DNA of 64,000 nt from Paraspadella gotoi (GCA_051294375.1 CM119264.1:7442151-7506150), one strand, 5' to 3'. Positions 26,045 through 38,285 are shown, numbered from the stretch's first letter. The notes: generated from the letters alone by a model not told the origin. Numbers and translations are program-made.

Positions 26045-26529
26045 AAATATTAAAGAAGGAATGAGTAAAAAGTTTTGATTTTATTTCTCAGCGAGCAGAA
26101 ATTCAAGAATCTTGAACACCGCTAATTGGGCGAGAGGGCGGTAAACGTCAAAAAAATTACGCCCTCAAAGAACTATAATTAAGAGCCGTTTATGGCTCAA
26201 CATTTTTGCAAATAAATTTTTTAAAAAATACAAAAAATGCATTTGCTCATCTCTCTTCAACTTGAATTTTATAGTCTTTTAAATTGTTTATTATAACAGT
26301 CGATAATCTATGACTTTGGTATTCTCGTTAGTAAATCTCGAGTAAAAAATTACGCTGTAAAATCTGTTATAAAACTACGTTTTTTTATTTCCATACTGCT
26401 TTTTATTACTTTCTAAGTCGAAAATTAAAAAAAATAACAAAATAGGTTAAAATAGACTGTTATTTACTGTTAAATATTTTTTTAAATTATACTCAGTACA
26501 AAGAAAAATAACTTGGTGTTAGAAATTAA
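25500..26529. other. Non-coding, AT-rich with CT arrays
   Basis: Contains CT arrays at 25935-25950 and 25985-26040 around a hairpin; the rest is AT-rich with no supported gene. Confidence 0.4.
25954..25984. repeat. Perfect 14-bp hairpin between two CT arrays
   Basis: AGTTATATGTGGAC, loop GCT, GTCCACATATAACT. The sequences outside are CT on both sides of the same strand, so the palindrome is confined to these 31 bp. Confidence 0.9.
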
Positions 26530-26840
26530 AAGCGGAAGCGAAACCAAATTATAAAACGAAATACAAAACATAGGTTATCATGTGCAGTTCATATTAAGTT
26601 GTTAAGAAAAATGTTTTAAATCTCTTCTCGTCCTCTAAACCATTTGAAGAAAGTTGACGACGAACGATGGCCGACGAGACGAGACGACCCTCGAATTAAA
26701 CCGGAAAGCGAAGCAATTATAAAACGAAAATATGAAATGTAAGTTTATCATGTGCAGTTCATATTAAGTTGTTTAAGAAAAATGTTTAAATCTCATTCTC
26801 GTCCCTCCTAAAAACCATTTGAAGAAAAGTGACGACAGGA
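26530..26840. repeat. Tandem duplication of the transporter 3' end
   Basis: About 150 bp occurs twice in a row (roughly 26530-26690 and 26690-26840). Shared landmarks are ATCATGTGCAGTTCATATTA, a run of TTAAGAAAAATG, CTCGTCC and CCATTTGAAGAAA, followed by a GACGAxGA-rich stretch that is the antisense of the transporter's last hydrophobic segment. The same block occurs at 30805-30928 and, inverted, at 30954-31130. Confidence 0.65.
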
Positions 26841-27760
26841 CGCATGGCGACGAAGACGACGATGACCCCGACTGCTCTTCCACGGTCAATTTCTCCATAA
26901 AGAATCCGAGCGACATGAGCGTCGTCGTCGGGATGATGCGGCGTTAAAGACGTTGCCTAGCATCCCGGCGTTGCCGGCGCCGGTCTCCTCAAGTTCCCAG
27001 CAGCCGAGCTGCTGCGCAATGCGAAAGATGTTGGACATTACGCCGACGGTGACGAGACCGAGCGCGCTGATCGGCGACGCCGTCAACTCCGGCGCGCCGA
27101 AGACGCCGAGAAGGACGCTGAGGACGACGGCGCCGCTGGCGAAGTGGACGGCATTTGAAAGTTGGACCAGTGAACGTCGGGAAAAAAACCCGAAGAGGAA
27201 AGGGAGAGACATCGTCATGGCGCCGTTGTAGGCGGCGTTAGAAGTAGGCGTATAGCGGTGTTGACGTCGTTTGACCGAAGAGAAACTCGGGCCTCGTTAC
27301 AGGACGATTCCCACCGTCGCCGTCGCTGCGCCCACCATATCAACGCCGCCGATGCCGCGTCGCCGCTGCAGAGCTGTCAAAAACGGCGCAAAAAGGCACG
27401 CCGGCCGCTCTCTAAGCCGGCGTAGTCGCCGAGTGGCATGACGGCGGCGGCCTGGCGCCAAGAGGACCCAGTTGACGGCGCTCACGGTGCCGAGAATCAG
27501 AAATGAGCCTCTCTTGCCCAGTTGTCAGGCCCAACTGCCGAAAACGGCCAAAGGAGAACGACCGGGCAGCAACGAAAAGAACTGCCCGACGAAGAAGAAA
27601 AAGTATCCGGGCCGTCGCACGCGAGCGAGTCGAAGATCGAAAGATGCAGGTCATGGACGCTGTTCGGACGACGTAGGAAGCGCTGAGCACACGCCCCCAC
27701 CAGAAGTGTATCGACTATCCGAATGATCGAGGAAACGAAAGAGAAAGAATTTTTGCCCAT
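26838..27760 (-). pseudogene. EamA/DMT transporter, frame-broken second copy
   Basis: Nearly identical to the gene at 31134-32087, about 4.32 kb away in the same orientation. The reading frame is broken by several one- or two-base indels, for example loss of two bases near 26938 (GATGCGGCG against GATGCCGGCG) and an extra T near 27240. Nearly all differences are indels in otherwise identical sequence, and the flanks are duplicated too. This fits an uncorrected read error or an allelic contig better than an old pseudogene. The ATG corresponding to the intact copy is at 27760. Its 3' end keeps the orientation that would read VVTFFKWF then stop, unlike the intact copy. Confidence 0.7.
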
Positions 27761-30172
27761 TCTTTTTGCGTCATTGGAAACGAAAAGTCCGCAATTTTGT
27801 TGTCTTTAATAATTAATTACTACGTATTCGTTAGATTTTTAATTAAACTAAAAGAAAATAATACGAGATACTACGTCATTGGATTCGTTAAATTCAAGCT
27901 TCAAGGTGAAGCGATGATATAACTTTTATATTCATCAGACGGACGTGTCGTACCTGAAATCTTGAATTTCCAGTTGACGAATAAAGAATTTCTTCTCCGT
28001 TTTGATAGGCGTTAGACCCAGTTAGACTCAGAGTCCCTCAGTTAGAGGTTAACTAGTTATGTATTTAAATTTTAGACGAATAAAGAAACAGCCCCAAATG
28101 TTGTTTCAAACAGAATCTCTTCAGAAGCCGTTTGGCAAGGCAAGCAAGGCTAGGCAATGCTCGCTAAGTCTGGCAAGGCAAGGGCGGGTTGGATTTGCTT
28201 TTCAAAACCTTGAAAATATTCCCTTGGTTCCGAGATAAAAGGTTCGTAATAAAAATCGTTTTGCTTCAATATGCAAATGAGTTAAAGTTTAAATGTAATA
28301 TTTTATTTAATAAAACCTTATTAATCTTATATAAAAAATTTAATTAAATATTATAAAATAAAATTAAAATAAAAAGCACATTAAAATACTATTGCGATGA
28401 AAGTTTTTTGTGAACTTAATCAGGAAAGATAGTGAGACAAGTGAAGCAATGACAACATATCTATTGAGCGAGAGAAGAGAAATACTGTTCAATCAGTATT
28501 TTGTTTTTCTCACAACCATTTACCATTTTAGTATTATTTACTTGAATCATATCAAAATACTTTAATAGCAAGGATTCTTCTGATGCCTTCCTTTTCAAGC
28601 GCTCTTTTCATTAACTTCAAGTAATTATTTTAAAAAAGTCGATGAAGCTGATGAGAGATAGAAATCAACGAGTCACGTCTGTTTTTTTTAAAATACAATC
28701 CTTGTGGTTTACCACGAAAACTTTCGCTCTCTCTTGAAAAGTAAGAAAAATTCATGGTGTTTTTGTCATTAATATTTGTCTTTATCATAGTTATTATCCT
28801 TTATTCGTTTGCTTTATAAAGAACAAAGACAACAAAGTTGCCTTTGCCTTACCTGAAAAAAGATTAAAATGTCGACTAATTACACAGATTAATTTTATCT
28901 GGAATAAAAAAATACTTTATATGTAGGGTGACAGCAAACAGAAGGTAAGAAAACTTTTTTTCTTGTTGCAACTTTCATAAATGGAGTTTTTTTATCCATT
29001 TTGTTTTCTACATACTAGAAAAAGAGTGAGCCGCGATCATTTATGTGAGCTAATAAAGATATGAGAGCAAAAAAATAACATTATTTATGGAATTTTTAAT
29101 TTTGGTCCTATTGGGATGTTAATGAAAAGCTAGGGTGAATCTTTCATTTGTCATGGGTGAGACTCAGTTTTGTTCTTAATTCCACAACTTTTTACACTGG
29201 TTTAAGTGCATTGTGCATCTAATCTGAGTGTGTATTGGTGTAACATTTGTTAACGATATAATTTCGTTGTACAAGAAGAAAGACGTCACGCTTCGAGAAA
29301 AAACAAAAGGGAAAACAAGGTTATATGGTAAAGCCGAAAGATGATTGAAAATGCTAGAGGACATTGTAAATACAGCGGAAAAAAACGCTAAATTACGCCT
29401 GTTCAGTTGCTTTGTATTTTGTTTCTCCTCTCTACTGAATTTTTTTTTTGCCTTCATCTTGCAAATGTTTGTTCTTGGATTCGAGAGCGAGAACGAAGGC
29501 GGTATAGCGAATGTCATCAACGAGAAATAAATTACTGAGAGAAGAGAAGAGAAAAAGAGAAAAGGAAGATGAAGCACTCGGGGAAGAAAAGAGCAGAGAA
29601 GATAAAGCGACGCTGAGGAAGAAAAAAAAAAGGAGAGGAGGCGCGAGAAGGAGGAAAGGAAGAAAGAAAGGACAAGTAAAAAAAGGTCGTAGCAAAGACA
29701 ACATTTGTAAAATAAAAACTGTTAAATGCTTTTATATTTCAAGTTAAATTTACAAGAAAAGTTTTAACGCTACAATTTACTAAAAGAACAATGAAAAACT
29801 AAAAAATATCTAAAGAGTTAGAAGCAAAAGTAAACATGTTGATTAAGAAGACGATAGATAAAAAGAAGTGAAAAAGTAGTGAAAAAAAACCTCCCATCAT
29901 TTCGAAAGGAAATTTTAAGTTAAACCGACTCTTGTCATTATTTTTTGAGAAATGGATTTCATTTTTAACTCGCCGGAGTTTTTTACGGAGAACAGCGAAA
30001 AAATAAGGATTTTAATAAAATGGAGAAAAGTAGAAAAGTAAATTTATTTAGAAAAAGAAAAAGAAGGGAGAAAATAATAGAAAATAAAAATATAAAAAAA
30101 GATTGAAAAGTGAAGCTAGCGAAAAAAGAAGAATGAAAGAGAAGAAAGAAAGAAAAGGCCCTTGAAAATCAG
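27761..30172. repeat. Upstream flank of transporter copy 1, duplicated in copy 2
   Basis: Non-coding 2.4-kb flank that matches 32088-34475 almost base for base, offset about 4.32 kb. Landmarks: GGCAAGGCAAGCAAGGCTAGG near 28135, a 'TTAATTTTATCTGGAATAAAA' stretch near 28890, and a GA-rich tract at 29530-29690. I see no convincing gene; long frames here are low-complexity GAA/TTC runs. Confidence 0.7.
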
Positions 30173-30779
30173 GGGTACCCCACTCATGTGAGTTGAATCA
30201 AAAAATTTAGAATGATTAATGCTTCCGAAAATTTACAACAACATTTTTAAGTATACTTTCAATGGACAAAAATTCTGATGTGGTTCTATACACCCAAATA
30301 ATTAATTTTTTAATATTTATTTAATAATAGGAAGGCCAAATTTTTTTTATAATTTTTAAATTTTAGACCAAATTCAGATAGCTCAATAAAAAGTTGTCTA
30401 CACAAAGATACTAATATATATATATTAAATATCTTTCATGATAAGTGAGCAAAAATAGAAAAACCGTCAAAAATCTCATCAATCATCATCTTTTTGATGA
30501 ATTTGATCAGTTTTTTTTATATTTACAAAATAGAAACGTAAGAATTTTTTAAAGCTGTAAATTATATTTCTTATTTTACCTTTAATGCTCTATCAGAATC
30601 CATCAAAAAATTTTCGATTTCAAAAAAAAAATTTTTAATGTTAAAAAAGACAAGTGCATTTTAATGTATTAATCAAAGACGTATAATATAATTTTTTGGA
30701 AAATGGATTGTTTTTAAATATTGGTTAGTGTCAACGAGAACTTAAAAAATCTTTTTAATAGTCGAAATTTTATATATCG
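30173..30779. repeat. Insertion specific to copy 1; member of an AT-rich dispersed repeat
   Basis: Copies 1 and 2 of the transporter locus match until GGCCTTGAAAATC, then diverge. Copy 1 continues into AT-rich sequence containing AAAAAGTTGTCTACACAAAG, a GATGAT-like tract and GCTCTATCAGAATCCATCAA. The same blocks occur, some inverted, at 56040-56880 and 60800-61080. It ends at an N gap, so its far boundary is unknown. Confidence 0.55.
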
Positions 30780-31130
30780 NNNNNNNNNNNNNNNNNNNNN
30801 NNNNACGACGATGGCGACGAAGACGACGACGACCCCGAAATTAAAACCGGAAGCGAAAGCAAATTATAAAACGAAATATGAAATGTAAGTTATCATGTGC
30901 AGTTCATATTAAGTTGTTAAGAAAAATGNNNNNNNNNNNNNNNNNNNNNNNNNATGGTTTAGGCAAGGGACGAGAATGAGATTTAAACATTTTTCTTAAC
31001 AACTTAATATGAACTGCACATGATAACTTACATTTCAATATTTCGTTTTTAATTGCTTTCGCTTCCGGTTTTAATTTCGGGGTCGTCGTCGTCTTCGTCG
31101 CCATCTGTCGTCGTCAACTTTCTTCAAATG
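30780..31130. repeat. Gap-flanked direct and inverted pieces of the transporter 3' end
   Basis: Two 25-N gaps (30780-30804 and 30929-30953) bracket a 124-bp piece in one orientation. After the second gap the same sequence runs in the opposite orientation up to the intact transporter. The inverted part pairs with 31149-31205 through CTTTCTTCAA / TTGAAGAAAG around a 28-bp core, making a small foldback at the gene's stop codon. Confidence 0.6.
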
Positions 31131-31133
31131 GTT

Positions 31134-32087
31134 TTAGGAGGGACGAGAAATGAGATTGAAGAAAGTGACGACGACGATGGCGACGAAGACGACGATGACC
31201 CCGACCGTCTCTTCCACGGTCAATTTCTCCATAAAGAATCCGAGCGACATGAGCGTCGTCGTCGGGATGATGCCGGCGTTAAAGACGTTGCCTAGCATCC
31301 CGGCGTTGCCGGCGCCGGTCTCCTCAAGTTCCACGCAGCCGAGCTGCTGCGCAATGCGAAAGATGTTGGACATTACGCCGACGGTGACGAGACCGAGCGC
31401 GCTGATCGGCGACGCCGTCAACTCCGGCGCGCCGAAGACGCCGAGAAGGACGCTGAGGACGACGGCGCCGCTGGCGAAGTGGACGCATTGAAAGTTGGAC
31501 CAGTGAACGTCGGGAAAAAACCCGAAGAGGAAAGGGAGAGACATCGTCATGGCGCCGTTGTAGGCGGCGTAGAAGTAGGCGTATAGCGGTGTTGACGTCG
31601 TTTGACCGAAGAGAAACTCGGGCCTCGTTACCAGGACGATTCCCACCGTCGCCGTCGCTGCGCCCACCATATCAACGCCGCCGATGCAGCGTCGCCGCTG
31701 CAGAGCTGTCAAAAACGGCGCAAAAAGCACGCCGGCGCTCTCTAAGCCGGCGTAGTCGCCGAGTGGCATGACGGCGGCGGCCTGGCGCCAGAGGACCCAG
31801 TTGACGGCGCTCACGGTGCCGAGAATCAGAAATGAGCCTCTCTTGGCCCAGTTGTCAAGGCCCCACTGCCGAACGGCCAAGGGAACGACGGGCAGCAACG
31901 AAAAGAACTGCCCGACGAAGAAGAAAAAGTATCCGGGTCCGACGGGCAGCGAGGTCGAAGATCGAAAGATGCAGGTCATGACGCTGTTCAGGACGACGTA
32001 GGAAGCGCTGAGCACCACGCCCCACCACAAGTGTATCGATCTATCCGAATGATCGAGGGAAACGAAAGAGAAAGAATTTTTGCCCAT
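31134..32087 (-). CDS. EamA/DMT-family (SLC35-like) multi-pass transporter, intact copy
   Basis: A 317-residue single-exon protein of the drug/metabolite transporter superfamily. It has about ten hydrophobic segments, as expected for two EamA repeats: roughly residues 20-42, 48-70, 78-95, 105-125, 130-148, 163-188, 195-218, 228-250, 256-285 and 290-312. The first repeat ends with GIVLVTRPEFLFG, the 'RPxFLFG' signature of EamA/SLC35G-type proteins; the last ends with MEKLTVEETVGVIVVF, like the usual 'E-lt-xxxxxG' ending. The ATG at 32087 (MGKNSFSFVS) is chosen; the frame is open for 11 more codons upstream but only a TTG lies there. Substrate cannot be read from the sequence; relatives move nucleotide sugars or small metabolites across Golgi, ER or plasma membrane. 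The C-terminus (TFFNLISRPS) lies at an inverted-repeat junction and differs from the other copy, so its last 8 or so residues are uncertain. Confidence 0.82.
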   Translation of the reverse strand: MGKNSFSFVSLDHSDRSIHLWWGVVLSASYVVLNSVMTCIFRSSTSLPVGPGYFFFFVGQFFSLLPVVPLAVRQWGLDNWAKRGSFLILGTVSAVNWVLWRQAAAVMPLGDYAGLESAGVLFAPFLTALQRRRCIGGVDMVGAATATVGIVLVTRPEFLFGQTTSTPLYAYFYAAYNGAMTMSLPFLFGFFPDVHWSNFQCVHFASGAVVLSVLLGVFGAPELTASPISALGLVTVGVMSNIFRIAQQLGCVELEETGAGNAGMLGNVFNAGIIPTTTLMSLGFFMEKLTVEETVGVIVVFVAIVVVTFFNLISRPS

Positions 32088-34475
32088 TCTTTTTGCGTCA
32101 TTGGAAACGAAAGTCGGCAATTTTGTTGTCTTTAATAATTAATTACTACGTATTCGTTAGATTTTTAATTTAAACTAAAAGAAAATAATACGAGATACTA
32201 CGTCATTGGATTCGTTAAATTCAAGCTCAAGGTGAACGATGATATAACTTTTATATTCATCAGACGGACGTGTCGTACCTGAAAATCTTGAATTTCCAGT
32301 TGACGAATAAAGAATTTCTTCTCCGTTTTGATAGGCGTTAGACCCAGTTAGACTCAGAGTCCCTCAGTTAGAGGTTAACTAGTTATGTATTTAAATTTTA
32401 GACGAATAAAGAAACCAGGCCCAAATGTTGTTTCAAACAGAATCTTCAGAAGCCGTTTGGCAAGGCAAGGCAAGGCTAGGCAATGCTCGCTAAGTCTGGC
32501 AAGGCAAGGGCGGGTTGGATTTGCTTTTCAAAACCTTGAAAATATTCCCTTGGTTCCGAGATAAAGGTTCGTAATAAAAATCGTTTTGCTTCAATATGCA
32601 AATGAGATTAAAGTTTAATAGTAATATTTTAATTTAATAAAACCTTATTAATCTTATATAAAAATTTAATTAAATATTATAAAATAAAATTAAAATAAAA
32701 AGCACATTAAAATACTATTGCGATGAAAGTTTTTTGTGACTTAATCAGGAAAGATAGTGAGACAGTGAAGCAATGACACATATCTATTGAGCGAGAGAAA
32801 GAAATACTGTTCAATCAGTATTTTGTTTTTCTCACAACCATTTACCATTTTAGTACTATTTACTTGAATCATATCAAAATACTTTAATAGCATTCTTCTG
32901 AATCGCCTTCCTTTCCAGCGCCTCTTTTCAATTAACTTCAAGTAATTATTTTAAAAAAGTACGATGAAGCTGATGAAGACTAGAAATCAACGAGTCACGT
33001 CTGTTTTTTTTTAAATACAATCCTTGTGGTTACCACGAAAACTTTCGTCTCTCTTGAAAAGTAAGAAAAATTCATGGTTGTTTTTGTCATTATATTTGTC
33101 TTTATCATAGTTATTATCTTTATCTGTTTGCTTTAATAAAGACAACAAAGACAACAAAGTTGCCTTTGCCTTACCTGAAAAAAAGATTAAAATGTCGACT
33201 AATTACACAGATTAATTTTATCTGGAATAAAAAAATACTTTTATGTAGGGTGACAGCAAACAAGAAGGTAAGAAAACTTTTTTTCTTGTTGCAACTTTCA
33301 TAAATGAGTTTTTTTATCCAATTTTGTTTTTCTACATTACTAGAAAAAGAGTGAGCCGCATCATTTTATGTGAGCTAATAAGATATGAGAGCAAAAAAAT
33401 AAACATTATTTATGGATTTTAATTTTGGTCACCTTTGGATGTTAATGAAAAAGCTAGGGTGAATCTTTCATTTGTCATGGGTGAGACTCAGTTTTGTCTA
33501 ATTCCAACTTTTTACACTGGTTTAAGTGCATTGTGCATCTGAATCTGATGTGTATTGTGTAACTTTGTTTAACGATATAATTTCGTTGTACAAGAAGAAA
33601 GACGCACGCTTCGAGAAAAAACAAAAGGGAAAACAAGTTATATGGTAAAGCCGAAAGATGATTAAAATGCTAGGAACATGTAAATACAGGGAAAAAAACG
33701 CTAAATACGCCTGTTCAGTTGCTTTGTATCTTTTTTCTCCTCTCTACTGAATTTTTTTTTTGCCTTCATCTTGCAAATGTTTGTCTTGGGATCTCGAGAC
33801 GCGAGAAACGAAGGCAGGTAAAGCGAAAGTCATCAACGAGAAATAAATATGAGAGAAGAGAAGAGAAAAGAGAAAAGAAGATGAAGCACTCGGGGAAAGA
33901 AAAGAGAGAGAAGATAAAGCGACGCGAGGAAGAAAAAAAAAAGAGAGGAGGCGCCGAGAAGGAGGAAAGGAAAGAAAGAAGGACAAGTAAAAAAAAGGGT
34001 CCAGTAGCAAAGACAACGATTGAAAATAAAAAAACTGTTAAATGCTTTTAAATATTTCAAGTTAAATTTACAAGAAAAGTTTTAACGCTACAATTTACTA
34101 AAAGAAAATGAAAAACTAAAAATATCTAAAGAGTTAGAAAGCAAAGTAAACATGTGATTGAAAGAAGACGATAGATAAAAAGAAGTGAAAAAGTAGTGAA
34201 AAAAAAACCTCCCATTCGAAAGGAAATTTAAAGTTTAAACGATTTGTCATTATTTTTTGAGAAATGGATTTCATTTTTAACTCGCCGGATTTTTTTTACG
34301 GAGAAACAGCGAAAAATAAGGATTTTAATAAAATGGAGAAAAGAAGAAAAGTAAATATTTAGAAAAAGAAAAAGCAAGGGAGAAAATAAAGAAAATAAAA
34401 ATAAAAAAAGACTGAAAAGTGAAGCTAGCGAAAAAAGAGAATGAAAAGAGAAGAAAAGAAAAGAAAAGGCCTTGA
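32088..34475. repeat. Upstream flank of transporter copy 2
   Basis: Counterpart of 27761-30172. It includes the putative promoter side of the transporter (immediately before 32087 on the minus strand), but I find no clear TATA box or other core element. No separate gene seen. Confidence 0.65.
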
Positions 34476-34785
34476 AAATCGGAAGAAACCCAAATCAGAA
34501 AGAATTCTCTTCTTTCCTTCTTCCTTTATCGCCCTCCTACTTCTTTTTTTCTTGCTTTCTTAAAACCACGCCCACTATTTACGTTCTCATTCTCTGTTAA
34601 TATGTCTCTCACGCTCTCCTCTCTCTGTCTCTCTCCCTCCACCTTTTTCTCCGGGTCTACTTTCCCTTTACTTTCCTGGCAGAGAGAAAGTCAGGGGTTA
34701 ATAAATTTCACCCATTTTCTTTTCATTCTCTCCCACCAGCCACGGCTCCGTAATAAAAATATCTCTCTCTCTCTCTCTCTCTCTC
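34476..34785. other. CT-rich stretch, no gene seen
   Basis: Pyrimidine-rich sequence ending in (TC)n at 34761-34785, directly at a 25-N gap (34786-34810). No supported gene. Confidence 0.5.
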
Positions 34786-34848
34786 NNNNNNNNNNNNNNN
34801 NNNNNNNNNNAGAGAGATTGTTCGTGTGATCGTTTATCATTTTTTTTT

Positions 34849-35121
34849 AGTTGCGCCGCGAGTACTCGCGGAGCAACTTTAAAGTCACTATTTCGGTCCG
34901 TCCGTCTGTCAGTCGGTCGGTCCCTCTGTCGGTCGGTCCGACAGAGAGATACTTTGCCTAATGCCTATAAGTTTGGTTGCTCAATTGTTAAGACAGAACA
35001 AAAACTCAATCTAAGAGACTGCTCGCGGATCCGCCTTCAGGAATTCCTAAAAACTATAAGGAATAAGAAAGACAGAATGTGATCAACGAATATAAAGTCA
35101 CTGCGGGCGCAACCACATGAA
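34849..35121 (-). mobile_element. Hairpin-ended element, copy 2 (0.27 kb)
   Basis: Read on the minus strand it starts near 35121 and ends in a 30-nt hairpin at 34878-34849 (AGTTGC-x-CCGCGAGT / ACTCGCGG-x-GCAACT) followed by CTAAAA. Internally it carries a CGGTC-type tandem array (34895-34945). It sits in the left palindrome arm. Confidence 0.6.
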
Positions 35122-35566
35122 ATTACCGTTCTTGTTAAATTATATTCCTCCCTAACCCATGTAATGTGATGAGAAAAAAACCATAAATTTAAGTTCTTTC
35201 GAATAATCAAAGAGAGAGATGGGCGTGGGGCTGTGGAGTACGAGAGAGTGTCAGGTGGAAGATTGGTAAGTGTGTTTTGGAAAGAGTGCTGCATTCTTTT
35301 CGGAAAATTAGCTAATTTTAGGAAGATAGAGTTTAATTTAAAAGTTTAAAAGAACACTTTTTTATAAATAATTTACACTGTCATTAATATTTGAGTGGCA
35401 ACTACCGTGAAAGTGTCGGCAGAATTTAGCCATTTCTCAGACTGGAAGACGGGCGGAGTCGTGAAAATGACGGGCAGAATCGAGCGAGGGTGAGAGAGAG
35501 AAGTGGTCGGGCGGTCGGGCTCCTCCGATATTTTTTTCTTTTTTACGAATTAGAGCTCCACTATTC

Positions 35567-35770
35567 TTGAGCCTCTTCATTCAATCTCTTTCTTTCTTTA
35601 TTTTTATTTCTTGTTTTTCCTTCTTTTTCTTTGGACCGGTTTTAATTCTCTCTTGGTGCTTTTTCCTTTATCTGTTTATGGATCCTGTAAAATTCGGTAT
35701 CATTCTCATTGTTTTATTCACATTACTCCCGTCATTTCTCTGCGGCCTTAATGCTCTCCAGAGTCTCTCT
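35567..35770 (+). other. Possible first exon of a small membrane protein, inside palindrome
   Basis: ATG at 35679 begins MDPVKFGIILIVLFT, followed by a hydrophobic stretch; the mirror copy (minus, from 47275) reads MDPVKFGIILIVLFTFSVIL and then AALMLSRVS before the CT tract. It looks like a signal anchor, but the arms differ by indels and no good donor is visible. Confidence 0.2.
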
Positions 35771-35797
35771 CTCTCTCTCTACTACTCTCTCTATCTC

Positions 35798-35830
<33 letters not shown>

Positions 35831-36347
35831 TTCTCTCTCTCTCTCTTTCCTCTCTCTCTCTCTCTCTCTCTCTAGTAAAAGGAAAGGTCAAGGTATTTTA
35901 CAACATGAATCAGGTTTTTTTAACAAAATTAATACTTTATTCTAAGGCTTTTGTCGTATCTAAGATTTTTTTTTTCAGGTCATTGTCCTTTGACCTGCTT
36001 TTTAACTTGTAAATAGTCCTTGATTCTTTGGACTTTTTCGTTGGGAAAATTGGCATCGAAAGATCATTTTAGCGAAAAAGAATCAAGTTGAGAAAAGTCT
36101 CATGAAAAAGTAAGTTAAGGTCACGAAATTAAAGTCGATAAGAGAAACAGGAAATTACCATACAAACACTCTTTAATGTGAAAAAAAAATTTAAAAAAAA
36201 GTTAAATAATGAAACATAAGAAATGAAATACTAAGAGAAGAAATCGAAGACGAAAGGAAATTAAATAATGGGAAGATAAAAAAAAAGTAGCGTAATACTT
36301 ACGAGCTCTTTCCAGTTCTGCGTCGAGGAGCATAAACGAAAGAAGAC

Positions 36348-36352
<5 letters not shown>

Positions 36353-36434
<82 letters not shown>
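36353..36434. repeat. (GA)n microsatellite
   Basis: About 82 bp of GA; the mirrored tract at 46513-46655 is about 143 bp of CT, so the two arms differ in length here. Confidence 0.95.
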
Positions 36435-36437
<3 letters not shown>

Positions 36438-37777
36438 AACACACACAGAATAAAAAAGTGGAGGATAGAGAATTAACGAGCGAGCGTGATATCGCGAGTT
36501 TATCACCCCAATAAATTTGTCAGCGCAGTGTTATATAATCGTTTATGCGCCTGATAAATTAGTCTTGGGGATGTCAGCGTTTTTATCGCGATGATAAATC
36601 AGAGCGTCGCGGTGAGCCTGACATTTTGACCCTCGTCCAACTACCTCGGGTCCCGTCCCGTGTTGAGGAATCGCAACGAACGGAGACTGGCACTCTTAGT
36701 CTTAAACAAACTATTCGAGCTTTCGTTCCATTTATTTCTTTTCTTATTCTCCTTCCCGAGCCCCCATTTTCGTTCCTTCTTTTAGAGATATTCCTCTTTT
36801 TTTTTTTTAAAGAGAAACAAGAAATTTTCCGTAAAATTCTTCGCTTTTTTCGAATTCCACTTCGAGGGACAGGATTTTAAATTCTCTGGGAATTAAGGAT
36901 TTTTTTTTCTCTCGTGTGACGGAAAAACAGATTTTTCGCTCTGCGGGCGAAAAAAAAAAAAAAAAAATCCGCAGAAAAAAGAAAAAGTTAAAAATCTTTT
37001 AGGATTTTCATTTTGGCGCTTCAAATCCCCTCCGCGCGTCCATAACATGAAGACCAAGAAAAAAAAATGAAAGGAAACGAGAGAGAAACTGTGAGAAGTC
37101 TTGAGTCCATAACAAACTACAACAAAAAATACTACAAGGTTTAAATAACAAATGGTCATATTAATGCAGGAAGATAATCATTGAGAATGATAATTTGATG
37201 ACCAAATAAGGGCAGTTGCTTAATTCAGGAAAGAGAGGAAAGAGGAAAGTGAGAGGTAGGAAGCTGAAAAAAATAATGAGTCGACCTGTTTGATTTACAA
37301 ATTTGCAAAATGTAATTATAATATGAAAAGCTTGTCGGAGGGGGACTTAACTTATTGGGTCTAGATTCTAGAAGGTAGGAATTTTAAACGAGGTAGAGAA
37401 AGGAAAGGAAAGAAGTGAGAGAGGAGTGAAAATAGGAAGGTAACCAGGGGGCAAAGCTTAAGGTAGGTTCGCAAAGATTTCTAAGGAAGACGAAGGGAGA
37501 GGAAAGGTGAGTTTAATAGGGTAAGGATGAAAAAAAAGAAGAAGAAGAAGAAAGTGGTAGATTTGGGCCATCCAAGTAAGTGTAGCCTTCATAACGTTTC
37601 GAGGCGTTAGATATCATTTTCATATTATGAAAAATGCTTTGTTGATTATCCAGGAATGCCTAACAGTTTGTTCAGTTCCTATTTAAAGGAAGAGGCCGAA
37701 ACGACTTACCTTTGACGTTGAAATTGGAGGATTTGACTTTTTGGTTGGTTGAAATCTCTTTTCCCACGCTGACTCAC

Positions 37778-37898
37778 CTTTGGTGGTGTAAGAAGGTGCG
37801 ATGGAATCGAACTGCGTCCTCCACCGTGATGTTTCTCTCTCTTCTCACTTGATCCTCTTGTTCGGCCTTCATCAGAGAAACCTCCACGTACTTGTCGT
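37778..37898 (-). CDS. Mirror copy of the YVEVSLMKAEQEDQV exon in the left arm
   Basis: Inverted copy of 45054-45172, two bases longer. It has the same acceptor (TTTCCACAG) and donor (CAAAG|GTGAGTC). It starts DDKYVEVSLMKAEQEDQVRR, and an extra C in GACGCAGTTCG shifts the final part relative to the right arm. Confidence 0.45.
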
Positions 37899-37971
37899 CT
37901 GTGGAAAGAAAATCCTCTCTCTATTTTCTTTTTCTTTCTTTATTTCTCTCTTTCTTTTTCTATTTTTTTCT

Positions 37972-37972
<1 letters not shown>

Positions 37973-38007
<35 letters not shown>

Positions 38008-38042
38008 TTCTTTCTTTCTTTCTTTCTTTCTTTCTTTTCTTC
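37973..38042. repeat. (TTTC)n microsatellite
   Basis: Tetranucleotide tract mirrored by (GAAA)n at 44870-44985. Confidence 0.9.
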
Positions 38043-38217
38043 TTTCTTTATCTTTCTTTTTACTTCTTTCTATCTTTCTTTCAGTCTTTCTATCTTTCAA
38101 CATATATCTCCTACTATGGAGACCTAAAACGCCCTCCATACTATACTCTTTCGCGTTATCATTTTTCCCCTTCCAATTTGGCAACGAGAAAACAATACAA
38201 GGGGATGAATATATCAA

Positions 38218-38218
<1 letters not shown>

Positions 38219-38285
<67 letters not shown>
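38219..38285. repeat. (GA)n microsatellite
   Basis: Uninterrupted GA tract, mirrored by (CT)n at 44668-44722. Confidence 0.95.

Noticed and set aside
32088-32120. Transporter start 11 codons upstream
   Set aside because: That start is a TTG; the first in-frame ATG is at 32087 and gives a normal EamA N-terminus.
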